Position numbers and translations under genes: made by a program. A DNA stretch of 64,000 bases from JACCZR01 sp035296565 (lineage in GTDB: Bacteria > Actinomycetota > Thermoleophilia > Solirubrobacterales > Thermoleophilaceae), in assembly GCA_035296565.1 (NCBI GenBank), contig DATHAQ010000021.1, forward strand, positions 3,225 to 67,224, given 5' to 3'. Below, piece by piece: positions 47,770 through 55,558 of the stretch. Below the pieces are notes generated by a model. The model saw only the letters and a program-made list of their open reading frames with translations, was not told the DNA's origin and ran no database searches. Each line of letters opens with the position of its first letter. Within the stretch, counting starts at the first letter, position 1.

Positions 47770-48132
47770 GTGTGGATGATGCCCGCCACTTACCTGTCGC
47801 TCACGGAGGAGGAGTCATCCGACAGGGTGGTCGTGCGGGCGCACGGGGAGGTCGACGCGGCGACCGCCCCCCAGTTTGCGGGTGCTCTCAGCAGGGCGGC
47901 GGACGAGGCAGAAGAGCGCACCCTGGTGATCGACCTCACCGAGACTGAGTTCATGGATGTGAAGGGCTTCGCCGCCCTGCTCAACGCCCATCGCAAGATC
48001 GACTCTCAGAGGGGAGAGATGTTCATCGTCTGCCCCTTGGGCCAGGTCCGGCGCATGCTCGGGCTACTGGATACCAGCGGGCGTCTACGGCTGTGCGCTA
48101 GCGCAGACGCGCGCGGCGCGCGCGCCGCGTGA
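47770..48132 (+). CDS. STAS domain protein, non-canonical phosphosite
   Basis: A 120-residue single STAS domain related to SpoIIAA/RsbV anti-anti-sigma factors, which release sigma factors from kinase anti-sigma partners. The fold is clear (R-A-H-G-E-V-D-A-A-T-A-P; L-V-I-D-L-T-E-T-E-F-M-D). At the phosphorylation loop the usual D-S-S-G reads D-V-K-G (residues 63-66), so the regulatory Ser is replaced by Lys65. GTG 47770 or ATG 47776/47779 could be the start. No kinase anti-sigma gene lies next to it. The C-terminal tail is Ala/Arg-rich and comes from a CG-repetitive DNA stretch. Confidence 0.8.
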   Translation: MWMMPATYLSLTEEESSDRVVVRAHGEVDAATAPQFAGALSRAADEAEERTLVIDLTETEFMDVKGFAALLNAHRKIDSQRGEMFIVCPLGQVRRMLGLLDTSGRLRLCASADARGARAA

Positions 48133-48367
48133 AGGCAGCCGGAGGCTAGCCGGCGCCGCCTTCCCTGGCGGCACGCGACCAACGCCCAAGTCGCATCGCG
48201 ACCGTCGCCTCCACCCTCTGAAACGCGTGAGCGCGGCGAAGGTTCGCGGGTTTCCGGACGCAGGTTGAGCCGGCGTTAAGAGGCCTGGGGCGACGTGAGT
48301 TATCCGGCCATCGGCTGGGTACGCCAAGGGATGTCCCCAAAGGCAGGGGGAAGGGAAGGATCCCAAC

Positions 48368-48922
48368 ATGTCAATACGACGCATCCTCGTCGCTCTCACG
48401 GCAACAGTCGCCGTGAGCGCGGCATTCGCATCATCCGCCAGCGCCCAGACGAACCAGCAGGGCCTCGTGAACGTGGCCGTCGAGGACGTAACGGTCCAGG
48501 TTCCGATCTCGGTCGCGGCAAACATCTGTGACGTGAACGTCGGCGTCCTCGCTCGCATCCAGGACGAGGCCCGCCAGTGTGAGGCGACCGCCGATTCGGC
48601 GGCGTCGACAGGCGCGTCGGGGCCGGATGGGCCGGTCAACCAGGACGGGCTCGTCAACGTCCTGCTCGACGATGTGGTCGTCCAGGTGCCCGTCGCTATC
48701 GCGGCGAACATCTGCGACTTGAACGTCGCCGTCCTCGCCGAGGTCGAAGATGACGCGGCCGCGTGTGACGCGACCGCCGAGTCCCTCGCGTCGCAAGGCG
48801 GAGGCGGAGGCGGAGCAGGCGCCAGCGCACAGGCGCTTGACCCGATTCAGATCGTGCCCAACATTGGGCTGCGGTTGCTCGACAACGACACCACGACAGA
48901 CACCGGTATCCCGGTTCTTTAA
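48368..48922 (+). CDS. Secreted protein with two chaplin-like repeats
   Basis: A 184-residue exported protein. The signal peptide is about residues 1-26 (A-S-S-A-S-A before the mature Gln). Two homologous repeats of about 50 residues follow (29-80 and 91-142). Each has G-L-V-N-V, V-Q-V-P, A-A-N-I-C-D and a second Cys 17 residues later (Cys54/Cys71, Cys116/Cys133). The pattern, with alternating Val, a VPV-type core and a Cys pair, recalls chaplins of Streptomyces aerial structures. A Gly-rich hinge and an Asp/Thr tail close the protein. GGAAGGA precedes the ATG. A strong hairpin follows the stop. The chaplin link is similarity by eye, not proven homology. Confidence 0.65.
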   Translation: MSIRRILVALTATVAVSAAFASSASAQTNQQGLVNVAVEDVTVQVPISVAANICDVNVGVLARIQDEARQCEATADSAASTGASGPDGPVNQDGLVNVLLDDVVVQVPVAIAANICDLNVAVLAEVEDDAAACDATAESLASQGGGGGGAGASAQALDPIQIVPNIGLRLLDNDTTTDTGIPVL

Positions 48923-48938
48923 GAACGGTTCCCAGGCT

Positions 48939-48965
48939 GGGCAGGGCGGGTGACCCGCCCTGCCC
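48939..48965 (+). terminator. Strong terminator hairpin after the repeat protein gene
   Basis: GGGCAGGGCGGG and CCCGCCCTGCCC form a perfect 12-bp stem with a TGA loop. Only a short GCTT follows. It lies between this gene and the convergent tetR gene and can act in both directions. Confidence 0.75.
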
Positions 48966-49013
48966 GCTTGAGGATGCTTCAACGCCAGATTCGGCCCCTT
49001 GTCGTAAAGAGGC

Positions 49014-49676
49014 CTACCGCGGCGCCCCTGCCAAGGCCAGGGCGCTGTGTACGCAGCTCTCCACCACCGCCTCCGGGCTGACGGTGAACAGCTCGGGTAC
49101 GCCGGGCGTCGTCTGACGCAGCCCAACCCTGATACGCGCGAGGTGCATCATCCCGAGGCCCTGGGTCCACAGCACGTTCGCTGTGTAGTCGGGATCCGAG
49201 ACCTCGAAGCTCCCGTCCTCGCGGCCGGCGTGGAGCACGGCGCCGACCGCGCCGATGCAGCGGCCCATGCCGCCGCCCAGGCGCAGCCACACCGACTCCG
49301 ACACGATCTCGCGCAGGTCGCGCGCCGGGCGGCGCATCAGCGCCAGGGAGCAGTCCAGGAAGGCCGGGTAGCGCTGGCAGTAGCGCGCGAAGGATTCGGT
49401 CAGCGACTCCAGCTGGCCCCTGGGCCTGGGCTCGGAGGCCACCGCGTCCTCGAGCAGGTCGCCCAGCTCACGCAGGTAGTCGGTGACCGTCAGGACGAAC
49501 AGCTCCTCCTTGGAGGAGAAGTGGCGGTAGACCAGCCCCCGGGCAATGCCGACGGTCCGCGCGATCTCCTCGATCGGCGCCTCCTGCATGCCGCGCTCGT
49601 CGAACACGGCGCGGGTGGCGGCGACGAGGTCGCGCTCTCGCGCTTGGCGCAACGGCACCGAGGGCGTACTGCTCAC
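49014..49676 (-). CDS. TetR family transcriptional regulator
   Basis: A 220-residue repressor. The N-terminal helix-turn-helix (about residues 12-60) reads A-T-R-A-V-F-D-E-R-G, then I-E-E-I-A-R-T-V-G-I-A and L-V-Y-R-H-F-S-S-K-E-E-L, the TetR signature. The C-terminal domain is a ligand-binding all-helical type; acyl-CoA or fatty acids are plausible given the neighbours. It is divergent from the reductase-desaturase operon, and a palindrome at 49698 lies between the two start codons. The GTG at 49676 is six bases after a TAAGCT hexamer, so its message is probably leaderless too. Confidence 0.9.
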   Translation of the reverse strand: MSSTPSVPLRQARERDLVAATRAVFDERGMQEAPIEEIARTVGIARGLVYRHFSSKEELFVLTVTDYLRELGDLLEDAVASEPRPRGQLESLTESFARYCQRYPAFLDCSLALMRRPARDLREIVSESVWLRLGGGMGRCIGAVGAVLHAGREDGSFEVSDPDYTANVLWTQGLGMMHLARIRVGLRQTTPGVPELFTVSPEAVVESCVHSALALAGAPR

Positions 49677-49682
49677 GAGCCC

Positions 49683-49688
49683 AGCTTA
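49683..49688 (-). promoter_or_regulatory. -10 hexamer for tetR (leaderless)
   Basis: On the minus strand TAAGCT is followed by six bases and the GTG start. The operator palindrome begins nine bases upstream. Confidence 0.55.
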
Positions 49689-49697
49689 CCCCTCAGC

Positions 49698-49724
49698 GAG
49701 AACGTCGTGTTGACGATCGTTCTC
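49698..49724. promoter_or_regulatory. Probable TetR operator
   Basis: GAGAACG (49698-49704) and CGTTCTC (49718-49724) are perfect inverted arms around 13 bases; pairing extends to TCGT/ACGA with one offset base. It sits between the divergent genes and covers the -35 of the reductase promoter, the usual place for an autoregulated TetR operator. Confidence 0.7.
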
Positions 49725-49737
49725 ACCGCGCTAGGCT
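49710..49737 (+). promoter_or_regulatory. Promoter of the reductase-desaturase operon
   Basis: TTGACG (49710-49715), a 16-base spacer and TAGGCT (49732-49737) make the best complete promoter in the window. Six bases then precede the ATG at 49744, so the transcript should be leaderless. Confidence 0.7.
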
Positions 49738-49743
49738 CCAGGC

Positions 49744-50838
49744 ATGGCAGAGGTTGGAGCCCGCCCGAAGGTCTCGTCGGCGCGGCGGAAGGCGATGCGC
49801 GCCATGCGCACCTTCTTCACGCCGCTCATGCCCGACGACTACCTGGAGATGATCAACCCGCTCTGGTCGACGGAGGAGCTGCGCGGCCGGGTCCAGAAGC
49901 TCGAGAAGCGGACTCAGGACGCGGTCACGATCGTCATCAAGCCGGGGGCGGAGTGGGACCGCCACAAGCCCGGCCAGTACCTGCGCGTAGGGGTCATCGT
50001 CGATGGCGTGCACCACTGGCGCGCCTACTCGCTGACCTCGGAGCCCTCCGACGACTTCATCTCCATCACCCCCAAGCTCGTGCCCGAGGGCAAGGTCTCC
50101 CCGCACCTCACCCAGAAGCTCCAGCCCGGCACGATCGTCCGCCTGGGCGGCGTGGAGGGTGACTTCACGCTCCCTGACCCGCCGCCGGACAAGCTGCTGT
50201 TCATCTGCGCGGGGAGCGGTATCACGCCGATCATGAGCATGCTGCGCGCGCTCGAGCAGGAGGGCGGCATCAAGGACGTCGTGCTCGTGCACTCCGCCCA
50301 CGACCGCGACGACGTGATCTTCGGCGACTGGCTGGAGGAGCTCGAAAAGCGGTCGGACGGCTTTCGCATGCACCTGCAGCTCACCGGCGAGATGGGCCGT
50401 ATCAAGCCCGAGAACCTCGAGGAGATCTGCCCCGACTGGCGCGAGCGGGAAGCCTTCCACTCGGGCCCCACCGAGATGCTGGACATGATGGAGGAGTACT
50501 GGGAGAAGGAAGGCGACGTGGACAAGCTCCACGTCGAGCGCTTCCAGCCCAAGCAGGGCCTCGGCGCAGTCGAGGAGGGGGAGGGCGGGGAGATCAAGTT
50601 CGTGGCCAGCGACGTCACGACCGAGGCCGACGGCGGCACCCCGATCCTCGTGGCGGGTGAAGAGTGCGGCCTGGACCTCGACTACGGCTGCCGCGAGGGG
50701 ATCTGCCACACCTGCACCGGTACCTTGAATTCGGGCAAGGTCCGCGACCTGAGAAACGGAAACGTGTACGGCACCGAGGGGGAGTCCATCCGGGTGTGCA
50801 TCAGCGCGCCGGAGGGGCCCGTCGAGGTCGACCTCTAA
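49744..50838 (+). CDS. Ferredoxin-type oxidoreductase (FAD/NAD(P)H with C-terminal 2Fe-2S), desaturase partner
   Basis: A 364-residue electron-transfer protein of the Rv3230c type. An FAD-binding beta-barrel occupies about residues 45-140 (R-A-Y-S-L-T-S for FAD). An NAD(P)H domain is at about 145-260 (C-A-G-S-G-I-T-P-I-M-S). A plant-type 2Fe-2S domain is at the C-terminus, with ligands in D-Y-G-C-R-E-G-I-C-H-T-C and a final Cys in V-C-I-S. It should pass electrons from NAD(P)H to the desaturase encoded 16 bases downstream. The operator and promoter are described at 49698-49737. Confidence 0.93.
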   Translation: MAEVGARPKVSSARRKAMRAMRTFFTPLMPDDYLEMINPLWSTEELRGRVQKLEKRTQDAVTIVIKPGAEWDRHKPGQYLRVGVIVDGVHHWRAYSLTSEPSDDFISITPKLVPEGKVSPHLTQKLQPGTIVRLGGVEGDFTLPDPPPDKLLFICAGSGITPIMSMLRALEQEGGIKDVVLVHSAHDRDDVIFGDWLEELEKRSDGFRMHLQLTGEMGRIKPENLEEICPDWREREAFHSGPTEMLDMMEEYWEKEGDVDKLHVERFQPKQGLGAVEEGEGGEIKFVASDVTTEADGGTPILVAGEECGLDLDYGCREGICHTCTGTLNSGKVRDLRNGNVYGTEGESIRVCISAPEGPVEVDL

Positions 50839-50854
50839 AGAGAAGGAGCCACAC

Positions 50855-52270
50855 TTGAGCACTTCACAGATCGAGAGCCCGCTCGCCCGGCTCAGCGACG
50901 AGCAGATCGAGCAGCTGGGCAAGGAGTTCGACGTTCTGCACGACGAGGTCTTTTCCGACCTCGGTGACCGCGATCGCAAGTACATCACCAGCATGATCGA
51001 GATGCACCGGCGCATCGTGGTCTTCGGCCGCGTGCTGCTGCTCGCGTCGCGCTACAAGCCGGCCTGGCTCCTGGGCACCGCCTCCCTCTCTGCGGCCAAG
51101 ATCTTGGAGAACATGGAGATCGGCCACAACGTCATGCACGGCCAGTGGGACTGGATGAACGACCCCAAGATCCACTCGTCGACGTGGGACTGGGACACGG
51201 CCTCCACCAAGGAGTCGTGGAAGCACTCGCACAACTACATCCATCACACCTACACGAACATCCGCGGCAAGGACAAGGACCTCGGCTACGAGATCATGCG
51301 GATCGACCCGCATCAGAAGTGGCACCCGGTCTATCTGCTCCAGCCGGTCTACAACGCGCTGCTGATGGCGTTGTTCGAGTGGGGGGTGGCCTTCCACGAC
51401 CTCGACCTCGAGGCCGTGCGCAGCGGTGAGAAGTCGCAAAAGGAGGTCCTCAAGGACCTCAAGGGCATCGCCGGCAAGGCGCGCCTGCAGATCCAGAAGG
51501 ACTATCTCGCCTGGCCGATCCTCAGCGGGCTGGCGATGACCGCGCTCGACATCGCGCTGAACTTCGACGAGCTCGGCGCCGGCGACCGGGGCGGCAGGCT
51601 TGGCCGCATCAAGTCACGCCTGGGTCGCGTTCGCACCAGCAAGACCGAGCGCATGGCCCAGGACGCACTGGCCATCCTGGTCTCCAGCGGCGGGCGCCAG
51701 TTCAAGTCGACGCTGATCGCCAATGCCACTGCGAACGTGATTCGCAACCTGTGGGCGCACTCGATCATCTTCTGCGGCCACTTCCCCGACCAGACCTACA
51801 CCTTCGGCCAGGAGGAGACCGAGGACGAGAGCCGCGGCGCCTGGTACGTCCGCCAGCTCACCGGAGCGGCGAACATCGAGGGCGGCCCGATGTTTCACGT
51901 GGCCAGCGGCAATCTCGGCTACCAGGTCGAGCACCACCTCTACCCGGACATGCCGAGCACGCGCTACGGGGAGATCGCCCCGCGGGTGAAGGAGATCTGC
52001 CAGCGCTACGAGCTGCCCTACAACACCGGGCCGCTGCACAAGCAGCTGGGCATGGTCCACCGCACGATCCTGCGGCTCGCGTTCCCCGGCGGCAAGCCGC
52101 GGCCCAAGCCGGGGCCCTACAAGGGGACCGACGCCGCCTCGCCGCCGTCGCGCAACGGCGGCTCCAACGGGAGCACCGGCCCCACGGGCTCGGGGCCCGA
52201 GCGCCCCGAGGAGGGGGTCAAGTTCTCGATGCCGTCCGACGGCAAGGGCGCCGAGGAAGACGCCGGCTGA
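50855..52270 (+). CDS. Membrane fatty acid (acyl-CoA) desaturase, DesA3-like
   Basis: A 471-residue di-iron membrane desaturase introducing a double bond into acyl chains. His boxes are H-N-V-M-H (His91, His95), H-S-H-N-Y-I-H-H (His124-His131) and Q-V-E-H-H-L-Y-P near residue 355. Hydrophobic segments lie around 55-90 and 215-235. The last about 60 residues are Gly/Pro/Ser-rich and probably disordered. The start codon is TTG with AAGGAG seven bases upstream. It is cotranscribed with its reductase. A bidirectional hairpin terminator follows at 52288. Confidence 0.93.
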   Translation: MSTSQIESPLARLSDEQIEQLGKEFDVLHDEVFSDLGDRDRKYITSMIEMHRRIVVFGRVLLLASRYKPAWLLGTASLSAAKILENMEIGHNVMHGQWDWMNDPKIHSSTWDWDTASTKESWKHSHNYIHHTYTNIRGKDKDLGYEIMRIDPHQKWHPVYLLQPVYNALLMALFEWGVAFHDLDLEAVRSGEKSQKEVLKDLKGIAGKARLQIQKDYLAWPILSGLAMTALDIALNFDELGAGDRGGRLGRIKSRLGRVRTSKTERMAQDALAILVSSGGRQFKSTLIANATANVIRNLWAHSIIFCGHFPDQTYTFGQEETEDESRGAWYVRQLTGAANIEGGPMFHVASGNLGYQVEHHLYPDMPSTRYGEIAPRVKEICQRYELPYNTGPLHKQLGMVHRTILRLAFPGGKPRPKPGPYKGTDAASPPSRNGGSNGSTGPTGSGPERPEEGVKFSMPSDGKGAEEDAG

Positions 52271-52287
52271 GCAGTTGGAGAGGGCCG

Positions 52288-52315
52288 CCCGGGGGTCGCA
52301 CGCACGACCCCCGGG
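52288..52315. terminator. Bidirectional terminator hairpin
   Basis: CCCGGGGGTCG and CGACCCCCGGG make an 11-bp perfect stem with a six-base loop between the convergent desaturase and SDR genes. No T tract is seen on either side. Confidence 0.65.
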
Positions 52316-52326
52316 GGCGCGTCCGA

Positions 52327-53019
52327 CTAGGTGGGCTGGGTGACCGGCCGCACCACCAGCTCGTTCACGTCGACGTGGCCGGGTTGGCTCAGCGCGTACA
52401 AGATCGCACGCGCTATGTCGTCGGCCTCCAGCGCATCCTGCGGACGGTCCTCGAAGAACTCGGTGTCGACCATCCCCGGCTCGATCAGCGTCACCTTGAT
52501 CGGCGTATCGGCGATCTCCGCGCGCAGCCCCTCGCCCATCGCCGTGACCGCGAACTTGGTCGCCGCGTAGAGGGAGCCGGGCAGGGCGCGGCGGCCCGCG
52601 ACCGAGCTCATCAACAGCACGTGGCCCGCGTTCTGCTCGCGGAAGTGGCCCAGCGCGGCACGGATCGAGAAGGCGGCGCCCAGCACGTTGGTGTCCACCA
52701 TCGCTTTCCAATGCTCGACGGACTCCTCGAGAAAGCCGCGCCTGGCGCCGAAGCCGGCGTTGGCCAGGAAGGCGTCGAGGCGGCCGAAGTGCTCGACGGC
52801 GCGAGCCACCGCGGCCTCCTGGTCCTCGAACGAGGCGACGTCGCAGCGCAGCGCCAGCGCCCGCTCGTCGCCGCCCAGCTGCGAGGCGAGCCCGCTGAGG
52901 CGGTCTTCACGGCGGGCAGCGAGCACCACCCGCCAGCCGGCGCCGACGGCGTGGCGGGCGGTGGCGGCGCCGATGCCGCTGCTGGCGCCGGTGATGAGGA
53001 GCACGCGGGAATCGGCCAT
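52327..53019 (-). CDS. Short-chain dehydrogenase/reductase
   Basis: A 230-residue classical SDR. The nucleotide-binding motif T-G-A-S-S-G-I-G is at residues 9-16, followed by L-A-N-A-G-F-G, the catalytic Ser in M-S-S-V-A-G and the catalytic Tyr/Lys in Y-A-A-T-K. An Arg after the second strand (A-A-R-R-E-D) favours NADP. The ATG at 53019 gives the normal length; a longer frame to 53088 runs into the divergent gene's promoter. A TAGACA lies seven bases upstream, a weak -10. The substrate is unknown. Confidence 0.88.
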   Translation of the reverse strand: MADSRVLLITGASSGIGAATARHAVGAGWRVVLAARREDRLSGLASQLGGDERALALRCDVASFEDQEAAVARAVEHFGRLDAFLANAGFGARRGFLEESVEHWKAMVDTNVLGAAFSIRAALGHFREQNAGHVLLMSSVAGRRALPGSLYAATKFAVTAMGEGLRAEIADTPIKVTLIEPGMVDTEFFEDRPQDALEADDIARAILYALSQPGHVDVNELVVRPVTQPT

Positions 53020-53043
53020 GCCGGACTGTCTATCAGGGCGGGG

Positions 53044-53049
53044 TAGGGT
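53044..53049 (+). promoter_or_regulatory. -10 hexamer for the lipocalin-like gene (leaderless)
   Basis: TAGGGT is followed by seven bases and then the GTG at 53057. It selects this start over upstream codons within the divergent SDR gene. Confidence 0.5.
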
Positions 53050-53056
53050 GCCCGCC

Positions 53057-54049
53057 GTGGACGACCTGTCGCTTCCGCGCTTCCCCACGTTGGGGCCGGG
53101 CGACGGCGGATACGAGAGCTACTACCTCAAGGCCGCCCATCCCAGCGAGCCCAAGGCGGTGTGGATCCGCCACACGGTGCACAAGCGCCCCGGGGCCGAT
53201 CCCACCGGCTCGTTGTGGTGCACGTTCTTCGACCGCGATGCGGCCCCGCCGGTCGCCATCAAGCAGACCCGCGAGGCGCCACGCGCCGGCGAGGCGGAGC
53301 TCCTGCGGATCGGCAACGCCCGCTTTGGGCTCGGGGAGGCGAGCGCCCACGTGGAGAGTGGGGGCCGCGAGGGGGGCTGGGACCTGCGCTTCCAGACCCC
53401 CGAGGCGCCGCTGCACCACCTGCCCCGCGACTTCATGTACTCGGGGCCACTGCCCAAGACCAAGCTGCTCACCCTTCTGCCGGCCGCCCGCTTCTCCGGC
53501 AGCGCGGATCTCGACGGCCGCGAGCTGCGCCTCGACGGCTGGACGGGCATGGTCGGCCACAACTGGGGAGCCGAGCACGCCGAGCGCTGGATCTGGCTGC
53601 ACGCCGCCGGCTTCGAGGGTCGCTCGGAGGACACCTGGCTCGACCTGGCCATCGGGCGGATCAAGGTGGGGCGCTTCACCATGCCCTGGATCGCCAACGG
53701 CGCCCTCTCGCTGGACGGCCGGCGCTTGCCGCTCGGGGGACCGGGGCGCGTGCGACAGACCGCGATCGACGAGTCGCCCACGGGCTGCCGCTTCCGTCTC
53801 GCGGGGGCAGGCCTGCGCGTCAGCGGGTCGGTCGGGGCGCCCCGGAAGGCGTTCGTGGGCTGGGTCTACGCGGACCCGGACGGCTCCGAGCACCACACCG
53901 TGAACTGCTCGGCGGCCGACGTCGAGCTGGAGGTGATCCCGAAGGAGGGGCCTGCGCTCGCGCTGCGCGCGCCGGCGGGCGGGGTCTACGAGCTCGGCAT
54001 GCGCGAGCGCGACCACGGCATGGAGATCCAGCCGTACCCGGACGGCTGA
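53057..54049 (+). CDS. CrtC/AttH-like (lipocalin-fold) conserved protein
   Basis: A 330-residue protein without signal peptide or membrane segment. The central stretch G-W-T-G-M-V-G-H-N-W-G-A-E-H-A-E-R-W-I-W resembles the carotenoid hydratase (CrtC)/AttH superfamily of double lipocalin-like barrels, in which this His/Trp region lines the cavity. Beta-strand-rich halves precede and follow it. The ligand may be an isoprenoid or other lipid; this is inference. It precedes a flavin monooxygenase by 3 bases, so the two probably work in one pathway. Confidence 0.6.
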   Translation: MDDLSLPRFPTLGPGDGGYESYYLKAAHPSEPKAVWIRHTVHKRPGADPTGSLWCTFFDRDAAPPVAIKQTREAPRAGEAELLRIGNARFGLGEASAHVESGGREGGWDLRFQTPEAPLHHLPRDFMYSGPLPKTKLLTLLPAARFSGSADLDGRELRLDGWTGMVGHNWGAEHAERWIWLHAAGFEGRSEDTWLDLAIGRIKVGRFTMPWIANGALSLDGRRLPLGGPGRVRQTAIDESPTGCRFRLAGAGLRVSGSVGAPRKAFVGWVYADPDGSEHHTVNCSAADVELEVIPKEGPALALRAPAGGVYELGMRERDHGMEIQPYPDG

Positions 54050-54052
54050 GCG

Positions 54053-55558
54053 GTGAGCGGGATGCGCGACTCCACCGAGGTGTTAGTGGCGGGCGCCGGC
54101 CCCGCCGGGCTCATGCTCGCCAACTGGCTGACCCGGCTCGGGGTCGACTGCGTGGTGGTGGACCGCAAGCAGGGGCCGACTCAGGAGTCCCGCGCCCTGA
54201 TCGTCCAGGCCCGCAGCCTGGAGATCTACGACCAGCTGGGGATGGGGGAGGAGGTCGGCGCCGCTGGGCGCCATGTGACCTCGGCGAGCATCTGGCAGGG
54301 CACCGAGCAAGCCGCCCACATCGAGATCGGCGCCTGGGGCACCGGCCTGACGCCGTATCCCTACATCTTCACCCTCGAGCAGAGCCGCAACGAGGAGCTG
54401 CTCCTGGCCCACCTGGGCGAGCAGGGAGGAGGGGTCGAGTGGGAGACCTCACTCGAGCGCTGGGAGACCGGCGAGGAGGGCGTCACCGCCACGCTCGCCT
54501 CGCCGGACGGGGGCGAGCGCGAGCTGCGCGCGCGCTACCTGTGCGCCGCCGACGGCGCCGCCAGCCCCGTGCGGGAGCGTCTGACCGTCTCCTTCGAGGG
54601 CAGTACCAACCCGCACCGCTTCTACGTGGCCGATGTCCTGGCCAGCGGGTCGCTGGGTGCGGGCGACTTCAACATGAAGCTGGCCACGGGCACCCTCGCC
54701 ATCGCCGTCCCGATGTCCGAGGACGGCCGCTGGCGGGTCATCGGCGTCGTCCCCGAGAACGTGCTCGACGACAGGGACCCGAGCTTCGAGGACGTGCGCC
54801 CGACCCTGCGCGAGAGCTTCGGTATCGAGGTCGGCGAGGTCCGCTGGTTCGCCAGCTACAGGGTCAACCACCGCGTCGCGGGGAGCTTTCGCGAGGGGCC
54901 GGTGTTCCTCGTCGGCGACGCGGGCCACATCCACAGCCCCGTCGGCGGGCAGGGAATGAACACCGGCCTGTGCGACGCCCACAACCTGGCCTGGAAGCTG
55001 GCGATGGTGACCTCGGGCCGCTGCGAGGACTCCCTGCTCGAGACCTACGACGCCGAGCGCCGCCCCTTCGCCGAGGGGCTGGTGAAGTCCACGGACCGGC
55101 TCTTCGGTTTCGCGACCGCCGACAACCCGCTGATCGCCGCAATGCGCGAGCGTGTGGTGCCGGAGCTGCTGCCCCACCTGGCCAAGAGGCCCGCCCTCGG
55201 CCCGCGCTTCTTCGGCCTTATCTCCCAGACCCACGTGGAGTACGACAGCGTGCTGGGCATCGGACGGCGGCTGCCCTGGAGCGGCGACAACTTCGAGCCC
55301 CTGAGAAGCGCGCGGCCGCAGCTGCACTTCTACGGGCAGGCACCCGATGCGGCGCACGCGTGGCTGCGCCGCCGCGAGGGACTCGTCGAGCTCTGCGAGC
55401 TGCCCTTCGGCGAGGGGGCCGAGAGGGCCGGCCTGCGCCCGCAGACCGGCTACCTCGTCCGTCCCGACGGCTACCTCAGCCTCGAGATGGAGCCCTTCGA
55501 CGCCGAGGCCGCCGACGCGATGCTGAGGGTGGGCTGGGGACTCAGGAGCCCTGGATGA
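54053..55558 (+). CDS. FAD-dependent aromatic-type monooxygenase
   Basis: A 501-residue group A flavoprotein monooxygenase (p-hydroxybenzoate hydroxylase fold). It has the Rossmann motif G-A-G-P-A-G-L near residue 15 and a DG motif in C-A-A-D-G-A-A-S-P-V-R. The GD motif is in F-L-V-G-D-A-G-H-I-H-S-P-V-G-G-Q-G-M-N. The C-terminal thioredoxin-like extension is present (to G-Y-L-V-R-P-D-G-Y). It should hydroxylate or epoxidise an aromatic or polyketide-like substrate with NAD(P)H and oxygen. The 3' end overlaps the convergent VOC gene by 17 bases. Confidence 0.88.
   Translation: MSGMRDSTEVLVAGAGPAGLMLANWLTRLGVDCVVVDRKQGPTQESRALIVQARSLEIYDQLGMGEEVGAAGRHVTSASIWQGTEQAAHIEIGAWGTGLTPYPYIFTLEQSRNEELLLAHLGEQGGGVEWETSLERWETGEEGVTATLASPDGGERELRARYLCAADGAASPVRERLTVSFEGSTNPHRFYVADVLASGSLGAGDFNMKLATGTLAIAVPMSEDGRWRVIGVVPENVLDDRDPSFEDVRPTLRESFGIEVGEVRWFASYRVNHRVAGSFREGPVFLVGDAGHIHSPVGGQGMNTGLCDAHNLAWKLAMVTSGRCEDSLLETYDAERRPFAEGLVKSTDRLFGFATADNPLIAAMRERVVPELLPHLAKRPALGPRFFGLISQTHVEYDSVLGIGRRLPWSGDNFEPLRSARPQLHFYGQAPDAAHAWLRRREGLVELCELPFGEGAERAGLRPQTGYLVRPDGYLSLEMEPFDAEAADAMLRVGWGLRSPG

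Noticed and set aside
48101..48135. Fifth copy of the dispersed repeat (GCTAGCGCAG near 48096)
   Set aside because: Only about ten bases match; the rest is a CG-alternating tract inside the STAS gene end.
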